Shown in pieces: positions 48,037 to 55,765 of a DNA stretch of 60,059 bases. The DNA lies in assembly GCA_050743265.1 (NCBI GenBank), contig JBOGEN010000166.1, forward strand, positions 1 to 60,059, read 5' to 3'. The DNA is from JBOGEN01 sp050743265 (lineage in GTDB: Bacteria > Actinomycetota > Actinomycetes > JBOGEN01). The first letter of the stretch is position 1. Each line of letters opens with the position of its first letter. The position numbers and the translations under genes are program-made. The notes beneath the pieces were generated by a model that saw nothing but the letters and a program-made list of their open reading frames with translations, was not told where the DNA came from and ran no database searches.

Positions 48037-48965
48037 GCGCGTCCCTCGTCTTCGACCACGTCTCCCGCTGGTACGGGGACACGGTCGCGCTCGGCGACGT
48101 GTCCTTCACCCTGTCCCCCGGCATCACCGGGCTCCTCGGGCACAACGGTGCCGGAAAGACGACGGCGCTGGCCATCTGCGCGGGCTGGGCGGCCCCCAGC
48201 CAGGGAACGGTCCGGGTGCTCGGCCGCGACCCGCGTCGTGACCCCGCGGTGTTCGGGGAGCTCGGCGTCGTCCCCGACCGGGACGCCACCTGGGGGTTCC
48301 TCACCGCCCGGGCCACTGTCGAGAAGCTCGCCTCCCAGCGCCGCGTCGCCCGCCCGAAGCAGGCCGCCACGGCCGCACTCGCCCGCGTCGGGCTCACCGA
48401 GAACGCCGACCGGCGGGTCGGGGGCTTCTCCCAGGGGATGCGTCAGCGGGTCAAGCTGGCGCAGGCGCTGGCCCACGACCCGCAGGTGCTGTTGCTGGAC
48501 GAGCCGCTCAACGGGCTGGACCCGGCGCAGCGCCGCCATCTCGTCGACCTCATCGTCACGCTCGGCGCGGAAGGCCGCACCGTGCTCGTGTCCTCGCACG
48601 TGCTCGCCGAGGTCGAGCGGATGGCGGACCGCGTCCTCGTCGTCGTCAACGGCAGGCTCGTGGCCGAGGGCGACCCCGCGGGCATCCGCGACCTGCTCAC
48701 CGACCGGCCGCGCAGCCTGCGCATCCGTACACCCCGGGGCCGGGAGCTCGCGCGCCGCCTGCTCGCCCTTCCCTGTGTCACGTCCGCACGTGTCGAGGCG
48801 GACGGGCTCATCCTCGAGACCTCCGACGCCCGGGCGCTGGCCGCCGCGCTCCCCGGCGCGGCCCGCGAGGCCGCGGCGACGCTCCGCCGGGTCGAGCCCG
48901 TCGGGGAGGACCTGGAGAGCGTGTTCACGTACCTCACGAGCGCGGCCCGGGGGGCGGCACGGTGA
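48033..48965 (+). CDS. ABC transporter ATP-binding protein (second of cassette)
   Basis: A 310-residue ATPase, paralogous to the first. Walker A GHNGAGKTT is at about 37-45, with signature FSQGMRQRV, Walker B LLLDEPLNGLD and H-loop SSHVLAEVE. ATG at 48033 with an ATGA overlap; earlier in-frame starts lie inside the permease. Two ATPases and two permeases suggest a heteromeric exporter or two linked exporters. Confidence 0.88.
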   Translation: MSASLVFDHVSRWYGDTVALGDVSFTLSPGITGLLGHNGAGKTTALAICAGWAAPSQGTVRVLGRDPRRDPAVFGELGVVPDRDATWGFLTARATVEKLASQRRVARPKQAATAALARVGLTENADRRVGGFSQGMRQRVKLAQALAHDPQVLLLDEPLNGLDPAQRRHLVDLIVTLGAEGRTVLVSSHVLAEVERMADRVLVVVNGRLVAEGDPAGIRDLLTDRPRSLRIRTPRGRELARRLLALPCVTSARVEADGLILETSDARALAAALPGAAREAAATLRRVEPVGEDLESVFTYLTSAARGAAR

Positions 48966-49687
48966 CGGTGTTCGGCATCACGCTGCGCGCGCTGCTCTCC
49001 CGTGGTCGTACGGCCGCGCTGGCGTTGGTCCCGCTGGCCGTCGCGATCGTCGCGGTGGTCGTCGGCACCACCGAGCGCGAGGACACGGACGCACTCATCG
49101 ACGCGTGGGGCGGGCTCACCGGACGGCTGCTCGTCCCCCTCGTGGTCGCGTTCACGACGCTCGTGCTCGCGGTCAGCGCGATCGCCGACGACCGGGACGA
49201 CGGCACACTCCTGCTGCTCACCGCTACCTGCACGCCCCGCTGGTCGATCATCACGCAGAAGGGGCTGGCCGCCTGGGTCGGCACGGTCGTGCTCACCGCC
49301 CCCGCCACGGCAGCCTGCGCCCTGCTCGGCGCGTGGACCGGCCTCGGCGGCGAGGCCGTGGCGGCCACGGTGATCGCCGCGGTCCTCACCGCACTGGCGT
49401 ACGTCGGCCCGTTCCTGCTGCTGTCGCTGCTCACGCACCGGGCGGTGCTCGTCGGCGCGGTCTACATCGTGCTGTGGGAGGGCTCGGTGGCGAACTTCGC
49501 CAAGTCCGCCGACTCGCTGTCGGTCGCCGCGTACGGGCGCGTGCTGATCGCCGACGTGCTCGCCGGGCGTACCGAGCTGACCGCGGCGGACGTGGGGACC
49601 GGCGCCGCGGCCGTCGTGCTCGTGCTCATCGGGGTCCTGGGCGTCGCCGTGGCGTCCTGGCTGCTGCCGCGCACCGAGCTGCGGTGA
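48962..49687 (+). CDS. ABC-2-type transporter permease (second of cassette)
   Basis: A 241-residue membrane protein with about six helices (AALALVPLAVAIVAVVVG, LLVPLVVAFTTLVLAVSAIA and others) and an acidic DDRDDG loop after the second. It resembles ABC-2 permeases that act with the preceding ATPase. GTG start, GTGA overlap. Last gene of the cassette, convergent with yebC. Confidence 0.8.
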   Translation: MTVFGITLRALLSRGRTAALALVPLAVAIVAVVVGTTEREDTDALIDAWGGLTGRLLVPLVVAFTTLVLAVSAIADDRDDGTLLLLTATCTPRWSIITQKGLAAWVGTVVLTAPATAACALLGAWTGLGGEAVAATVIAAVLTALAYVGPFLLLSLLTHRAVLVGAVYIVLWEGSVANFAKSADSLSVAAYGRVLIADVLAGRTELTAADVGTGAAAVVLVLIGVLGVAVASWLLPRTELR

Positions 49688-49708
49688 GGGGCCGAGCCCC
49701 GGCGGGGC
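49688..49708. terminator. GC-rich hairpin between the ABC cassette and yebC
   Basis: Two alternative five-base stems (GGGGC/GCCCC and GCCCC/GGGGC) share a central arm in the 25-base gap between convergent genes. They could end transcription in both directions; no U tract is present. Confidence 0.4.
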
Positions 49709-49712
49709 GCGG

Positions 49713-50474
49713 CTAGCCCACCTTCTCCATGATCTCGTCGGAGACGTCGAAGTTGGCGTACACGTTCTGGACGTCGTCGCAGTCCTCGAGGGCGTCGACG
49801 AGTCGGAAGACCTTGCCCGCGGTGGGCTCGTCCAGCGGCACGCTGACGCTGGGCAGGAAGCTCGCGTCGGCCGACTCGTAGTCAAGCCCGGCGTCGACGA
49901 GCGCAGTGCGGACCTCGACGAGGTCGGTGGCCTCGCTGACCACCTCGAACGAGTCGCCGAGGTCGTTGACCTCCTCGGCGCCCGCCTCGAGGACCGCGGC
50001 GAGCACGTCGTCCTCGTCGAGCTCGCCCGACTCCTGCGTACGCGGGACGATGACGACACCCTTGCGGTTGAACAGGTACGAGACGGAGCCCGGGTCGGCC
50101 ATCGTGCCGCCGTTGCGGGTCATGGCCGTGCGCACGTCGGACGCGGCACGGTTGCGGTTGTCGGTGAGGCACTCGACGAGCACGGCCACGCCCCCGGCCG
50201 CGTACCCCTCGTACAGGATCTGCTGGTAGTCCGCGCCGCCGGCCTCGGCACCGGAGCCCCGCTTCACCGCGCGGTCGATGTTGTCGTTCGGGACGGACGC
50301 CTTCTTCGCCTTCTGGATGGCGTCGTACAGGGTGGGGTTGCCCGCCGGGTCGCCGCCGCCGGTGCGGGCCGCCACCTCGACGTTCTTGATGAGCTTGGCG
50401 AAGAGCTTGCCGCGCCGCGCGTCGACGACGGCCTTCTTGTGCTTGGTCGTGGCCCACTTGGAGTGGCCGCTCAT
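49713..50474 (-). CDS. yebC: YebC/PmpR-type translation or transcription factor
   Basis: A 253-residue protein with the family start MSGHSKWATTKHKKAV and the acidic three-domain layout; GGVAVLVECLTDNRNR is the conserved central motif. YebC1 proteins aid ribosomes at proline stretches, and some members act as DNA-binding regulators; which applies here is not clear. ATGA overlap with pdxT. In many actinobacteria the next gene would be ruvC, but the ABC cassette intervenes. Confidence 0.94.
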   Translation of the reverse strand: MSGHSKWATTKHKKAVVDARRGKLFAKLIKNVEVAARTGGGDPAGNPTLYDAIQKAKKASVPNDNIDRAVKRGSGAEAGGADYQQILYEGYAAGGVAVLVECLTDNRNRAASDVRTAMTRNGGTMADPGSVSYLFNRKGVVIVPRTQESGELDEDDVLAAVLEAGAEEVNDLGDSFEVVSEATDLVEVRTALVDAGLDYESADASFLPSVSVPLDEPTAGKVFRLVDALEDCDDVQNVYANFDVSDEIMEKVG

Positions 50475-51115
50475 GACTGTCCCTTCACCATTGCGACGAA
50501 CATCGCGTGCACGCGCGCGTCCCCGGTGAGCTCCGGGTGGAATGCGGTGGCCAGGAGCGCGGCCTCGCGAACGGCCACGATCCTACTCGCGGACTCCCCG
50601 GGCCCCTCCCCCGTGGAGATGCTGTGGACCTCGTGCCCGAGCCGGGCGAGCACCTGCACCCCGGGGCCCACGGACTCGACCCACGGCGCCCGGATGAACA
50701 CCGCCTCGACAGGGCCGCCGACGAGGCCCTCGACCTCGACCTCGCCCTCGAACGAGTCGACCTGGCGCCCGAACGCGTTGCGCCGGACGACGACGTCCAT
50801 GCCGCCGAGGGTCTGCTGGTCGGGCCGGCCGTCAAGGATCCGGTCGGCGAGAAGGATCATGCCCGCGCAGGAGCCGAACGCCGGCAGGCCGTCCTTGATC
50901 GCCGCGCGGAGCGGCTCGACCAGCCCGAACGCCTCGGCCAGCTTGCCCATCGTGGTGGACTCGCCGCCGGGCAGCACGATGCCGTCCAGCCCGTCCAGCT
51001 CGCCCGGGCGGCGTACGGGGACCCCGCGCGCGCCCGCGGCTGCGAGGGCGCGGACGTGCTCACGTACGTCCCCCTGCAGGGCGAGCACCCCGACGAGGGG
51101 CTCCGTCGCCGACAC
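50471..51115 (-). CDS. pdxT: Pyridoxal 5'-phosphate synthase glutaminase subunit PdxT
   Basis: Releases ammonia from glutamine for PdxS. It has 214 residues. It shows GVLALQGDVREHV, the oxyanion-hole motif LPGGESTTMGKL, the nucleophile Cys in FGSCAGMILLA and the His/Glu pair in FHPEL. GTG start. It lies 108 bases after pdxS, with which it forms the 12+12 synthase. Confidence 0.95.
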   Translation of the reverse strand: MSATEPLVGVLALQGDVREHVRALAAAGARGVPVRRPGELDGLDGIVLPGGESTTMGKLAEAFGLVEPLRAAIKDGLPAFGSCAGMILLADRILDGRPDQQTLGGMDVVVRRNAFGRQVDSFEGEVEVEGLVGGPVEAVFIRAPWVESVGPGVQVLARLGHEVHSISTGEGPGESASRIVAVREAALLATAFHPELTGDARVHAMFVAMVKGQS

Positions 51116-51223
51116 TTCCCACCTCTCTCACACATCCCGGGCACACCGGGGACGCCGCGCCCCGGACCCGCGCCCGTGCGCAGCCCGGAGCACGGCTGCA
51201 CCCCGGGTCGGACAGGTCGCGGC

Positions 51224-52159
51224 TCACCAGCCGCGGCCGGCGTACCTCTGGTCCTCGGGAAGCGTGCCGATGTTGAGCCCGACCATGGCCTCGCCGAGGC
51301 CACGGGAGATCTTGGCGATGACGTCGGCGTCGTCGTGGAACGTCGTGGCCTTGACGATGGCCTCGGCCCGCCGTGCGGGGTCGCCGGACTTGAAGATGCC
51401 CGACCCGACGAAGACGCCCTCGGCGCCGAGCTGCATCATCATCGCGGCGTCCGCCGGGGTGGCGATGCCGCCGGCGGTGAAGAGCACGACGGGGAGCGAC
51501 CCCGCGGCGGCCACCTCGTCCACCAGCTCGTACGGCGCGCGCAGCTGCTTCGCCGCGTCGAAGAGCTCCTCGGGCGCGAGCGTCGCCAGCCGGCGGATCT
51601 CGCTGCGGATCGACCGCATGTGACGGGTCGCCTCGACCACGTTGCCCGTGCCGGCCTCGCCCTTCGAGCGGATCATCGCCGCACCCTCGGCGATGCGGCG
51701 CAGCGCTTCGCCCAGGTTCGTCGCGCCGCAGACGAACGGCACGGTGAACGCCCACTTGTCGATGTGGTGCGCCTCGTCCGCGGGGGTAAGCACCTCGGAC
51801 TCGTCCACGTAGTCGACGCCGAGCGACTGCAGCACCTGCGCCTCGACGAAGTGGCCGATGCGTGCCTTGGCCATGACCGGGATCGACACCGCGGAGACGA
51901 TGCCGTCGATCATGTCCGGGTCGCTCATGCGGGCCACGCCGCCCTCGACCCGGATGTCGGCCGGGACCCGCTCGAGCGCCATCACCGCGGCCGCACCGGC
52001 GTCCTCGGCGATCTTGGCCTGCTCGGGCGTGACCACGTCCATGATCACGCCGCCCTTGAGCATCTCGGCCATGCCGCGCTTGACGCGCGCCGTGCCGGTC
52101 GTCTGGCCGGCCGCCGCAGACGAGGCGTGACCGGAGTCGCCACGGGTGGTGCTGGACAC
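51224..52159 (-). CDS. pdxS: Pyridoxal 5'-phosphate synthase lyase subunit PdxS
   Basis: Builds PLP from ribose 5-phosphate, glyceraldehyde 3-phosphate and ammonia. It has 311 residues. The conserved N-terminal RVKRGMAEMLKGGVIMDVV, the active-site lysines in MAKARIGH and the loop around CGATNLGEALRRIAEGA are present. The GTG at 52159 has GAGGT seven bases upstream; the frame is open to 52360, but without family similarity. Confidence 0.96.
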   Translation of the reverse strand: MSSTTRGDSGHASSAAAGQTTGTARVKRGMAEMLKGGVIMDVVTPEQAKIAEDAGAAAVMALERVPADIRVEGGVARMSDPDMIDGIVSAVSIPVMAKARIGHFVEAQVLQSLGVDYVDESEVLTPADEAHHIDKWAFTVPFVCGATNLGEALRRIAEGAAMIRSKGEAGTGNVVEATRHMRSIRSEIRRLATLAPEELFDAAKQLRAPYELVDEVAAAGSLPVVLFTAGGIATPADAAMMMQLGAEGVFVGSGIFKSGDPARRAEAIVKATTFHDDADVIAKISRGLGEAMVGLNIGTLPEDQRYAGRGW

Positions 52160-52202
52160 GGGAGACCTCACTAGGAAGGACGTGGGACGGGGTCGTGCCT
52201 CC

Positions 52203-52208
52203 ATCGTA
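52203..52208 (-). promoter_or_regulatory. Candidate -10 box of pdxS
   Basis: TACGAT on the minus strand, 43 bases before the pdxS GTG, in the 139-base gap after the LemA-like gene. No clear -35 was found. Confidence 0.35.
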
Positions 52209-52298
52209 GGCGTTGCGACCCCCGACGTGCTCCGGCCGTACGCCGGGCCCCCGGCCGCAGGACGCCCGCTCGGGGGCCGCTTCAGCGCCCCATGAAAC

Positions 52299-52829
52299 TC
52301 AGTGACCCACGAAGGCCGGGGGGGAGTCCTCGATCTCGAACGAGTCCGGCAGCGGGGCACGACCTGCGAGGCGCAGGTAGCGCACGACTCGCTGGCGGCG
52401 TACGGCCCGGGCGGCGCGGACCGCGTCGTTGTGGAAGCGCCGGGCGAGCTGGACCCGGCGTGCGGCCGCCCCGAGCTCGGCCAGCAGCTCGCCCCCGTAC
52501 GGGTCGGCGGACACTGCGGCCACCGCCTCCGGGTCGTCGAAGGCGGCGCGCAGCGCCTTCGTCAGGTCGGACTCGGCCACCTCCCTGTCCTCCTCGCCGC
52601 AGGCCCGCGCCTCGTGCGCCGCGGCCGCGAGCAGGACGCTGGTGGCCGGGTCGAGCAGGGCGGAGATGGCCAGCTCCTGGGCGACCGAGGCGCGCCGCAG
52701 GAGCTGGGCGTCCAGCGCGGCCCGCGCGCCCTCGATGCGGGCGTGCAGCCGGTCCAGGCGCGCCGCCGTCCAGGTGAGGTACCAGGTCGCGGCCACCACG
52801 GCGGCCAGCACGACGGCGAGGGTCTGCAT
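52299..52829 (-). CDS. LemA-like membrane protein
   Basis: A 176-residue protein: an N-terminal transmembrane helix (about 4-20) followed by long helices. ARIEGARAALDAQLLRRASVAQELA resembles the LemA motif IDVQLKRR, and ARRFHNDAVRAAR matches the later LemA YNDAV region. Function unknown. It stands between the PIM genes and pdxS, a conserved actinobacterial position. Confidence 0.65.
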   Translation of the reverse strand: MQTLAVVLAAVVAATWYLTWTAARLDRLHARIEGARAALDAQLLRRASVAQELAISALLDPATSVLLAAAAHEARACGEEDREVAESDLTKALRAAFDDPEAVAAVSADPYGGELLAELGAAARRVQLARRFHNDAVRAARAVRRQRVVRYLRLAGRAPLPDSFEIEDSPPAFVGH

Positions 52830-52841
52830 GGGGCGGGCAGC

Positions 52842-53996
52842 CTAGCGGCGCCGGCGGCCGGATCGGACCCGCTCGTCCTCGCCGACCCCGGGCGAACCGG
52901 CCGCCACGGTCTCGTACACGGCGACGACGTCCGCGGCCACGGTGTCCCAGTCGTAGCGGGCGACCACGTCCCGCCCGGCGCGTACGTGGGCGGCCCGGCG
53001 TACGGGGTCGTCCAGCAGCGCGGCGGCCTCGCGGGCCAGGGCCGCGCCGTCCCCGACCGGGAACAGCGCGCCCGCCTTCCCGTCGTCGAGTACGCGGCGG
53101 AACGCGTCCAGGTCGCTGGCCAGGACGGGAGTGTCCGAGGCGAGGGCCTCGAGGAGCACGATGCCGAAGCTCTCGCCGCCGAGGTTGGGCGCGACGAACA
53201 CGTCCACCGACCGGTACGCGCGCGCCTTCTGCTCCTCGCTGACGAGACCGAGGATCTCTGCCCTCGGGTGGAGGTCCGCGGGCAGCGCGTCGCGCACCTC
53301 GTCGGCGCCCCCGGGACCGGCCACCAGCAGTCGCAGCCCGGGACGCTCAGGGGCCAGCCGGGCGAACCCGTCGAGCAGCACGGGCAGGCCCTTGCGTGCC
53401 TCGTCGAGGCGTCCGAGGAAGCCGAGTGCCTGGCCGGGACCGGGCCAGCCGGGCAAGGGCTCCGCCGTGCGGAACGCCCGGGTGGCCACCCCGTTCGGGA
53501 TGAGCACGGCGTCACCCCCCAGGTGCTCGACGAGGGTGCGACGGGCGTGCTCCGACACGGCGATGCGCGCGGAGATCTTCTCCAGCGCCGGCTGCAGGAT
53601 CGGGTACGCGGCGGACATGAACCTCGACCGCGGGTTCGAGGCGTGGAACGTGGCCACCATCGGCCCGGTGGCGGCCCAGCAGGCGAGCAACGGGAGGGAC
53701 GGCGTCGACGGCTCGTGCAGGTGCAGCACGTCGAAGCGCCCCTCCCGCAGCCAGCGCCGCACCCGGGTGGCCGAGAGCACGCCGAACGACAGCCGAGCCA
53801 CCGAGCCGTTGTACGGCACGGGCACGGCGCGCCCGGCTGAGACCACGTACGGCGGGAGCGGTGTCTCGTCGTCGGACGGGGCGAGCACGGACACCTTGTG
53901 GCCGAGGCGGACCAGCGCCTCGGCGAGGTCCCGCACGTGTGCCTGCACGCCCCCGGGCACGTCCCAGGAGTAGGGGCAGACGATGCCGACCCGCAC
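52842..53996 (-). CDS. pimA: Phosphatidylinositol alpha-mannosyltransferase (PimA-like, GT4)
   Basis: Transfers the first mannose from GDP-mannose to phosphatidylinositol on the inner face of the membrane. It has 384 residues, GT-B fold. The N-terminal PYSWDVPGGVQAHVRDLAEAL glycine loop and the C-terminal donor motif ESFGIVLLEALASDTPV (EX7E) are intact. It follows the acyltransferase by one base and pgsA precedes both, so the operon runs in biosynthetic order. Confidence 0.93.
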   Translation of the reverse strand: MRVGIVCPYSWDVPGGVQAHVRDLAEALVRLGHKVSVLAPSDDETPLPPYVVSAGRAVPVPYNGSVARLSFGVLSATRVRRWLREGRFDVLHLHEPSTPSLPLLACWAATGPMVATFHASNPRSRFMSAAYPILQPALEKISARIAVSEHARRTLVEHLGGDAVLIPNGVATRAFRTAEPLPGWPGPGQALGFLGRLDEARKGLPVLLDGFARLAPERPGLRLLVAGPGGADEVRDALPADLHPRAEILGLVSEEQKARAYRSVDVFVAPNLGGESFGIVLLEALASDTPVLASDLDAFRRVLDDGKAGALFPVGDGAALAREAAALLDDPVRRAAHVRAGRDVVARYDWDTVAADVVAVYETVAAGSPGVGEDERVRSGRRRR

Positions 53997-53997
53997 C

Positions 53998-54906
53998 TCA
54001 CACCTCCGTACGCCGGCGGCCCGGAACGTCGTCCGGCCAGAGCCGCTGGAGCATGTGCCAGTCCTCGGGGTGGGCCCGGATGCCGGCCTCGAACACGTCG
54101 GCGACGTGCTGTGTCATGGCGGCGAGCCGCTCCGCCCTCGCGCCCTCGGACGGGAGTGGCACCGGCGGGTGGAAGCACAGGTGCGTGCCGTCGTCGGCGT
54201 ACCAGAGGGTGACGGGCAGCAGGGCGGCACCCGTGTCGAGTGCGAGCGCGGCCGGTCCGCCGGGCATCCGCGCCGTGCTGCCGAAGAAGTCGACCTTCAC
54301 CCCGGTCGTCCGCAGGTCGCGGTCGGCGAGCAGGCAGACGAACCGTCCCGCCCGCAGCCGCGAGGACAGCGCGGTGTACACGTCCTCGGCACCCCCGGTC
54401 AGCGGCAGCACCTCCATGCCGAGGTGCTCGCGGTACGCCACGAACCTGTCGTAGAGGGACTCGGGCCGGAGCCGCTCCGCCACGGTGGTGAGCGGGAACC
54501 CGCAGCGCACGGCCCACGCCCCGGCGTGGTCCCAGTTGCCGGAGTGCGGCAGCGCGGCGACGGCGCCGCGTCCCGTGGCCATGGCGTCGCGCAGGTGGTG
54601 CACGCCCTCGGCGTGGAAGGTGCCGACCACCCGCGCGTCCGACCACACGGGCAGCCGGAACGCCTCCTGCCAGTACCGCAGGTACGAGCGCATCCCGGTG
54701 CGCGAGAGCGCCCGGACCTGCTCGGGCGTGGCCGCCGGGCCGAGCACGCGGCCCAGGTTCACCTCGAGGCGCCGTACGCCGCTCCCCCGACGCCACCAGG
54801 CCACGTCGGCCACGGCGCGGAACAGGGCCCGGGCGAGAGGTTCAGGCAACGCCTTGACGAGCGCCCATCCGCCGGCGTACGCGCCCTCGACGAGGCGGTC
54901 CTTCAC
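53998..54906 (-). CDS. Phosphatidylinositol mannoside acyltransferase (PatA-like)
   Basis: Acylates the mannose of PIM1/PIM2. It has 302 residues of the LpxL/HtrB/PatA family, with the catalytic HX4D motif HSGNWD at about 125 and the later RPESLYDRFVAYRE and DRDLRTTGVKVDFFG blocks. It is membrane-associated through a hydrophobic N terminus. The GTG at 54906 gives a GTGA overlap with the phosphatidyltransferase gene. Rv2611c position in Mycobacterium. Confidence 0.9.
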   Translation of the reverse strand: MKDRLVEGAYAGGWALVKALPEPLARALFRAVADVAWWRRGSGVRRLEVNLGRVLGPAATPEQVRALSRTGMRSYLRYWQEAFRLPVWSDARVVGTFHAEGVHHLRDAMATGRGAVAALPHSGNWDHAGAWAVRCGFPLTTVAERLRPESLYDRFVAYREHLGMEVLPLTGGAEDVYTALSSRLRAGRFVCLLADRDLRTTGVKVDFFGSTARMPGGPAALALDTGAALLPVTLWYADDGTHLCFHPPVPLPSEGARAERLAAMTQHVADVFEAGIRAHPEDWHMLQRLWPDDVPGRRRTEV

Positions 54907-55529
54907 CGTGCCGCGGGTCCGTGGCCGAGGGCGTCGGTCTGCCGGCGGACCACGACCATCCGCTGCACCACGGTCACCGTCGTCGCAGCGGCGAGCACCC
55001 ACAGCGCAGCCGCCTGCACGTACGGTACGCCGAGCCCGTCCAGGCCGGTCGCGACGAGGATCGTGACGAGTCGGTCGCTGCGCTCGGCGATGCCCACGTC
55101 GCAACGAAGCCCCAGCCCCTCGGCCCGCGCCTTCGCGTACGGCACGACCGCGCCGGTCACCAGGCAGAACAGGGCGAGGCCGGCCCGGAGCGGGTCGTCG
55201 CCGTCGCCGGAGAACCACAGGACCAGGGAGCCGAAGATGGCGGCGTCGCCCACGCGGTCGAGCGTCGAGTCGAGGAACGCCCCCCAGGGGCTCGTCCGCC
55301 CGGACAGACGGGCCATGGTGCCGTCGACGAGGTCGGAGAACACGAACAGCGTGATCACCAGCGTGCCGACGAAGAACTCGCCCCGGGTGAAGAAGACGAG
55401 CGCTCCCGCGGTGACCCCGGCCGTCCCGACCACGGTGACTACGTCGGGGCTGACCCCCACGCGGGTGAGCAGCCGGGCGAAGGGGCCGAAGAACCGGGCG
55501 GCCGCGCGGCGGGCGTAGACGTTGAGCAT
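54903..55529 (-). CDS. pgsA: CDP-alcohol phosphatidyltransferase (phosphatidylinositol phosphate synthase)
   Basis: Joins CDP-diacylglycerol to inositol phosphate to start PI and PIM synthesis. It has 208 residues and about six membrane segments. The complete signature DG-x2-AR-x8-G-x3-D-x3-D occurs in DGTMARLSGRTSPWGAFLDSTLDRVGD (about 68-94). ATG at 55529. First gene of the PIM operon. The neighbouring PIM enzymes argue for PI phosphate rather than PG phosphate as product. The 236 bases upstream, shared with fusA2, hold no clear promoter. Confidence 0.9.
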   Translation of the reverse strand: MLNVYARRAAARFFGPFARLLTRVGVSPDVVTVVGTAGVTAGALVFFTRGEFFVGTLVITLFVFSDLVDGTMARLSGRTSPWGAFLDSTLDRVGDAAIFGSLVLWFSGDGDDPLRAGLALFCLVTGAVVPYAKARAEGLGLRCDVGIAERSDRLVTILVATGLDGLGVPYVQAAALWVLAAATTVTVVQRMVVVRRQTDALGHGPAAR

Positions 55530-55765
55530 CTCGCCCTGATCGTAACCGCCCCCGGCGCCCCGGCCGCTGACCTCCCGATCGCCCGGCCGAGCCGGCGGCG
55601 GGCCGGGTGTGGCAGAACGACAACCCCTGTGGGCCCTTGTGGCCGCGCCGTGGCTGGTGAAGGCTTCGGTGACCGGCCCGTGCCGTCCGGTCCTTCGTCG
55701 AGAGAGCTGGGCAGGCACCGCGCCCGGTGAGCCAACCCGTTCTCTCGGTGAGGAGGCGACATCCG

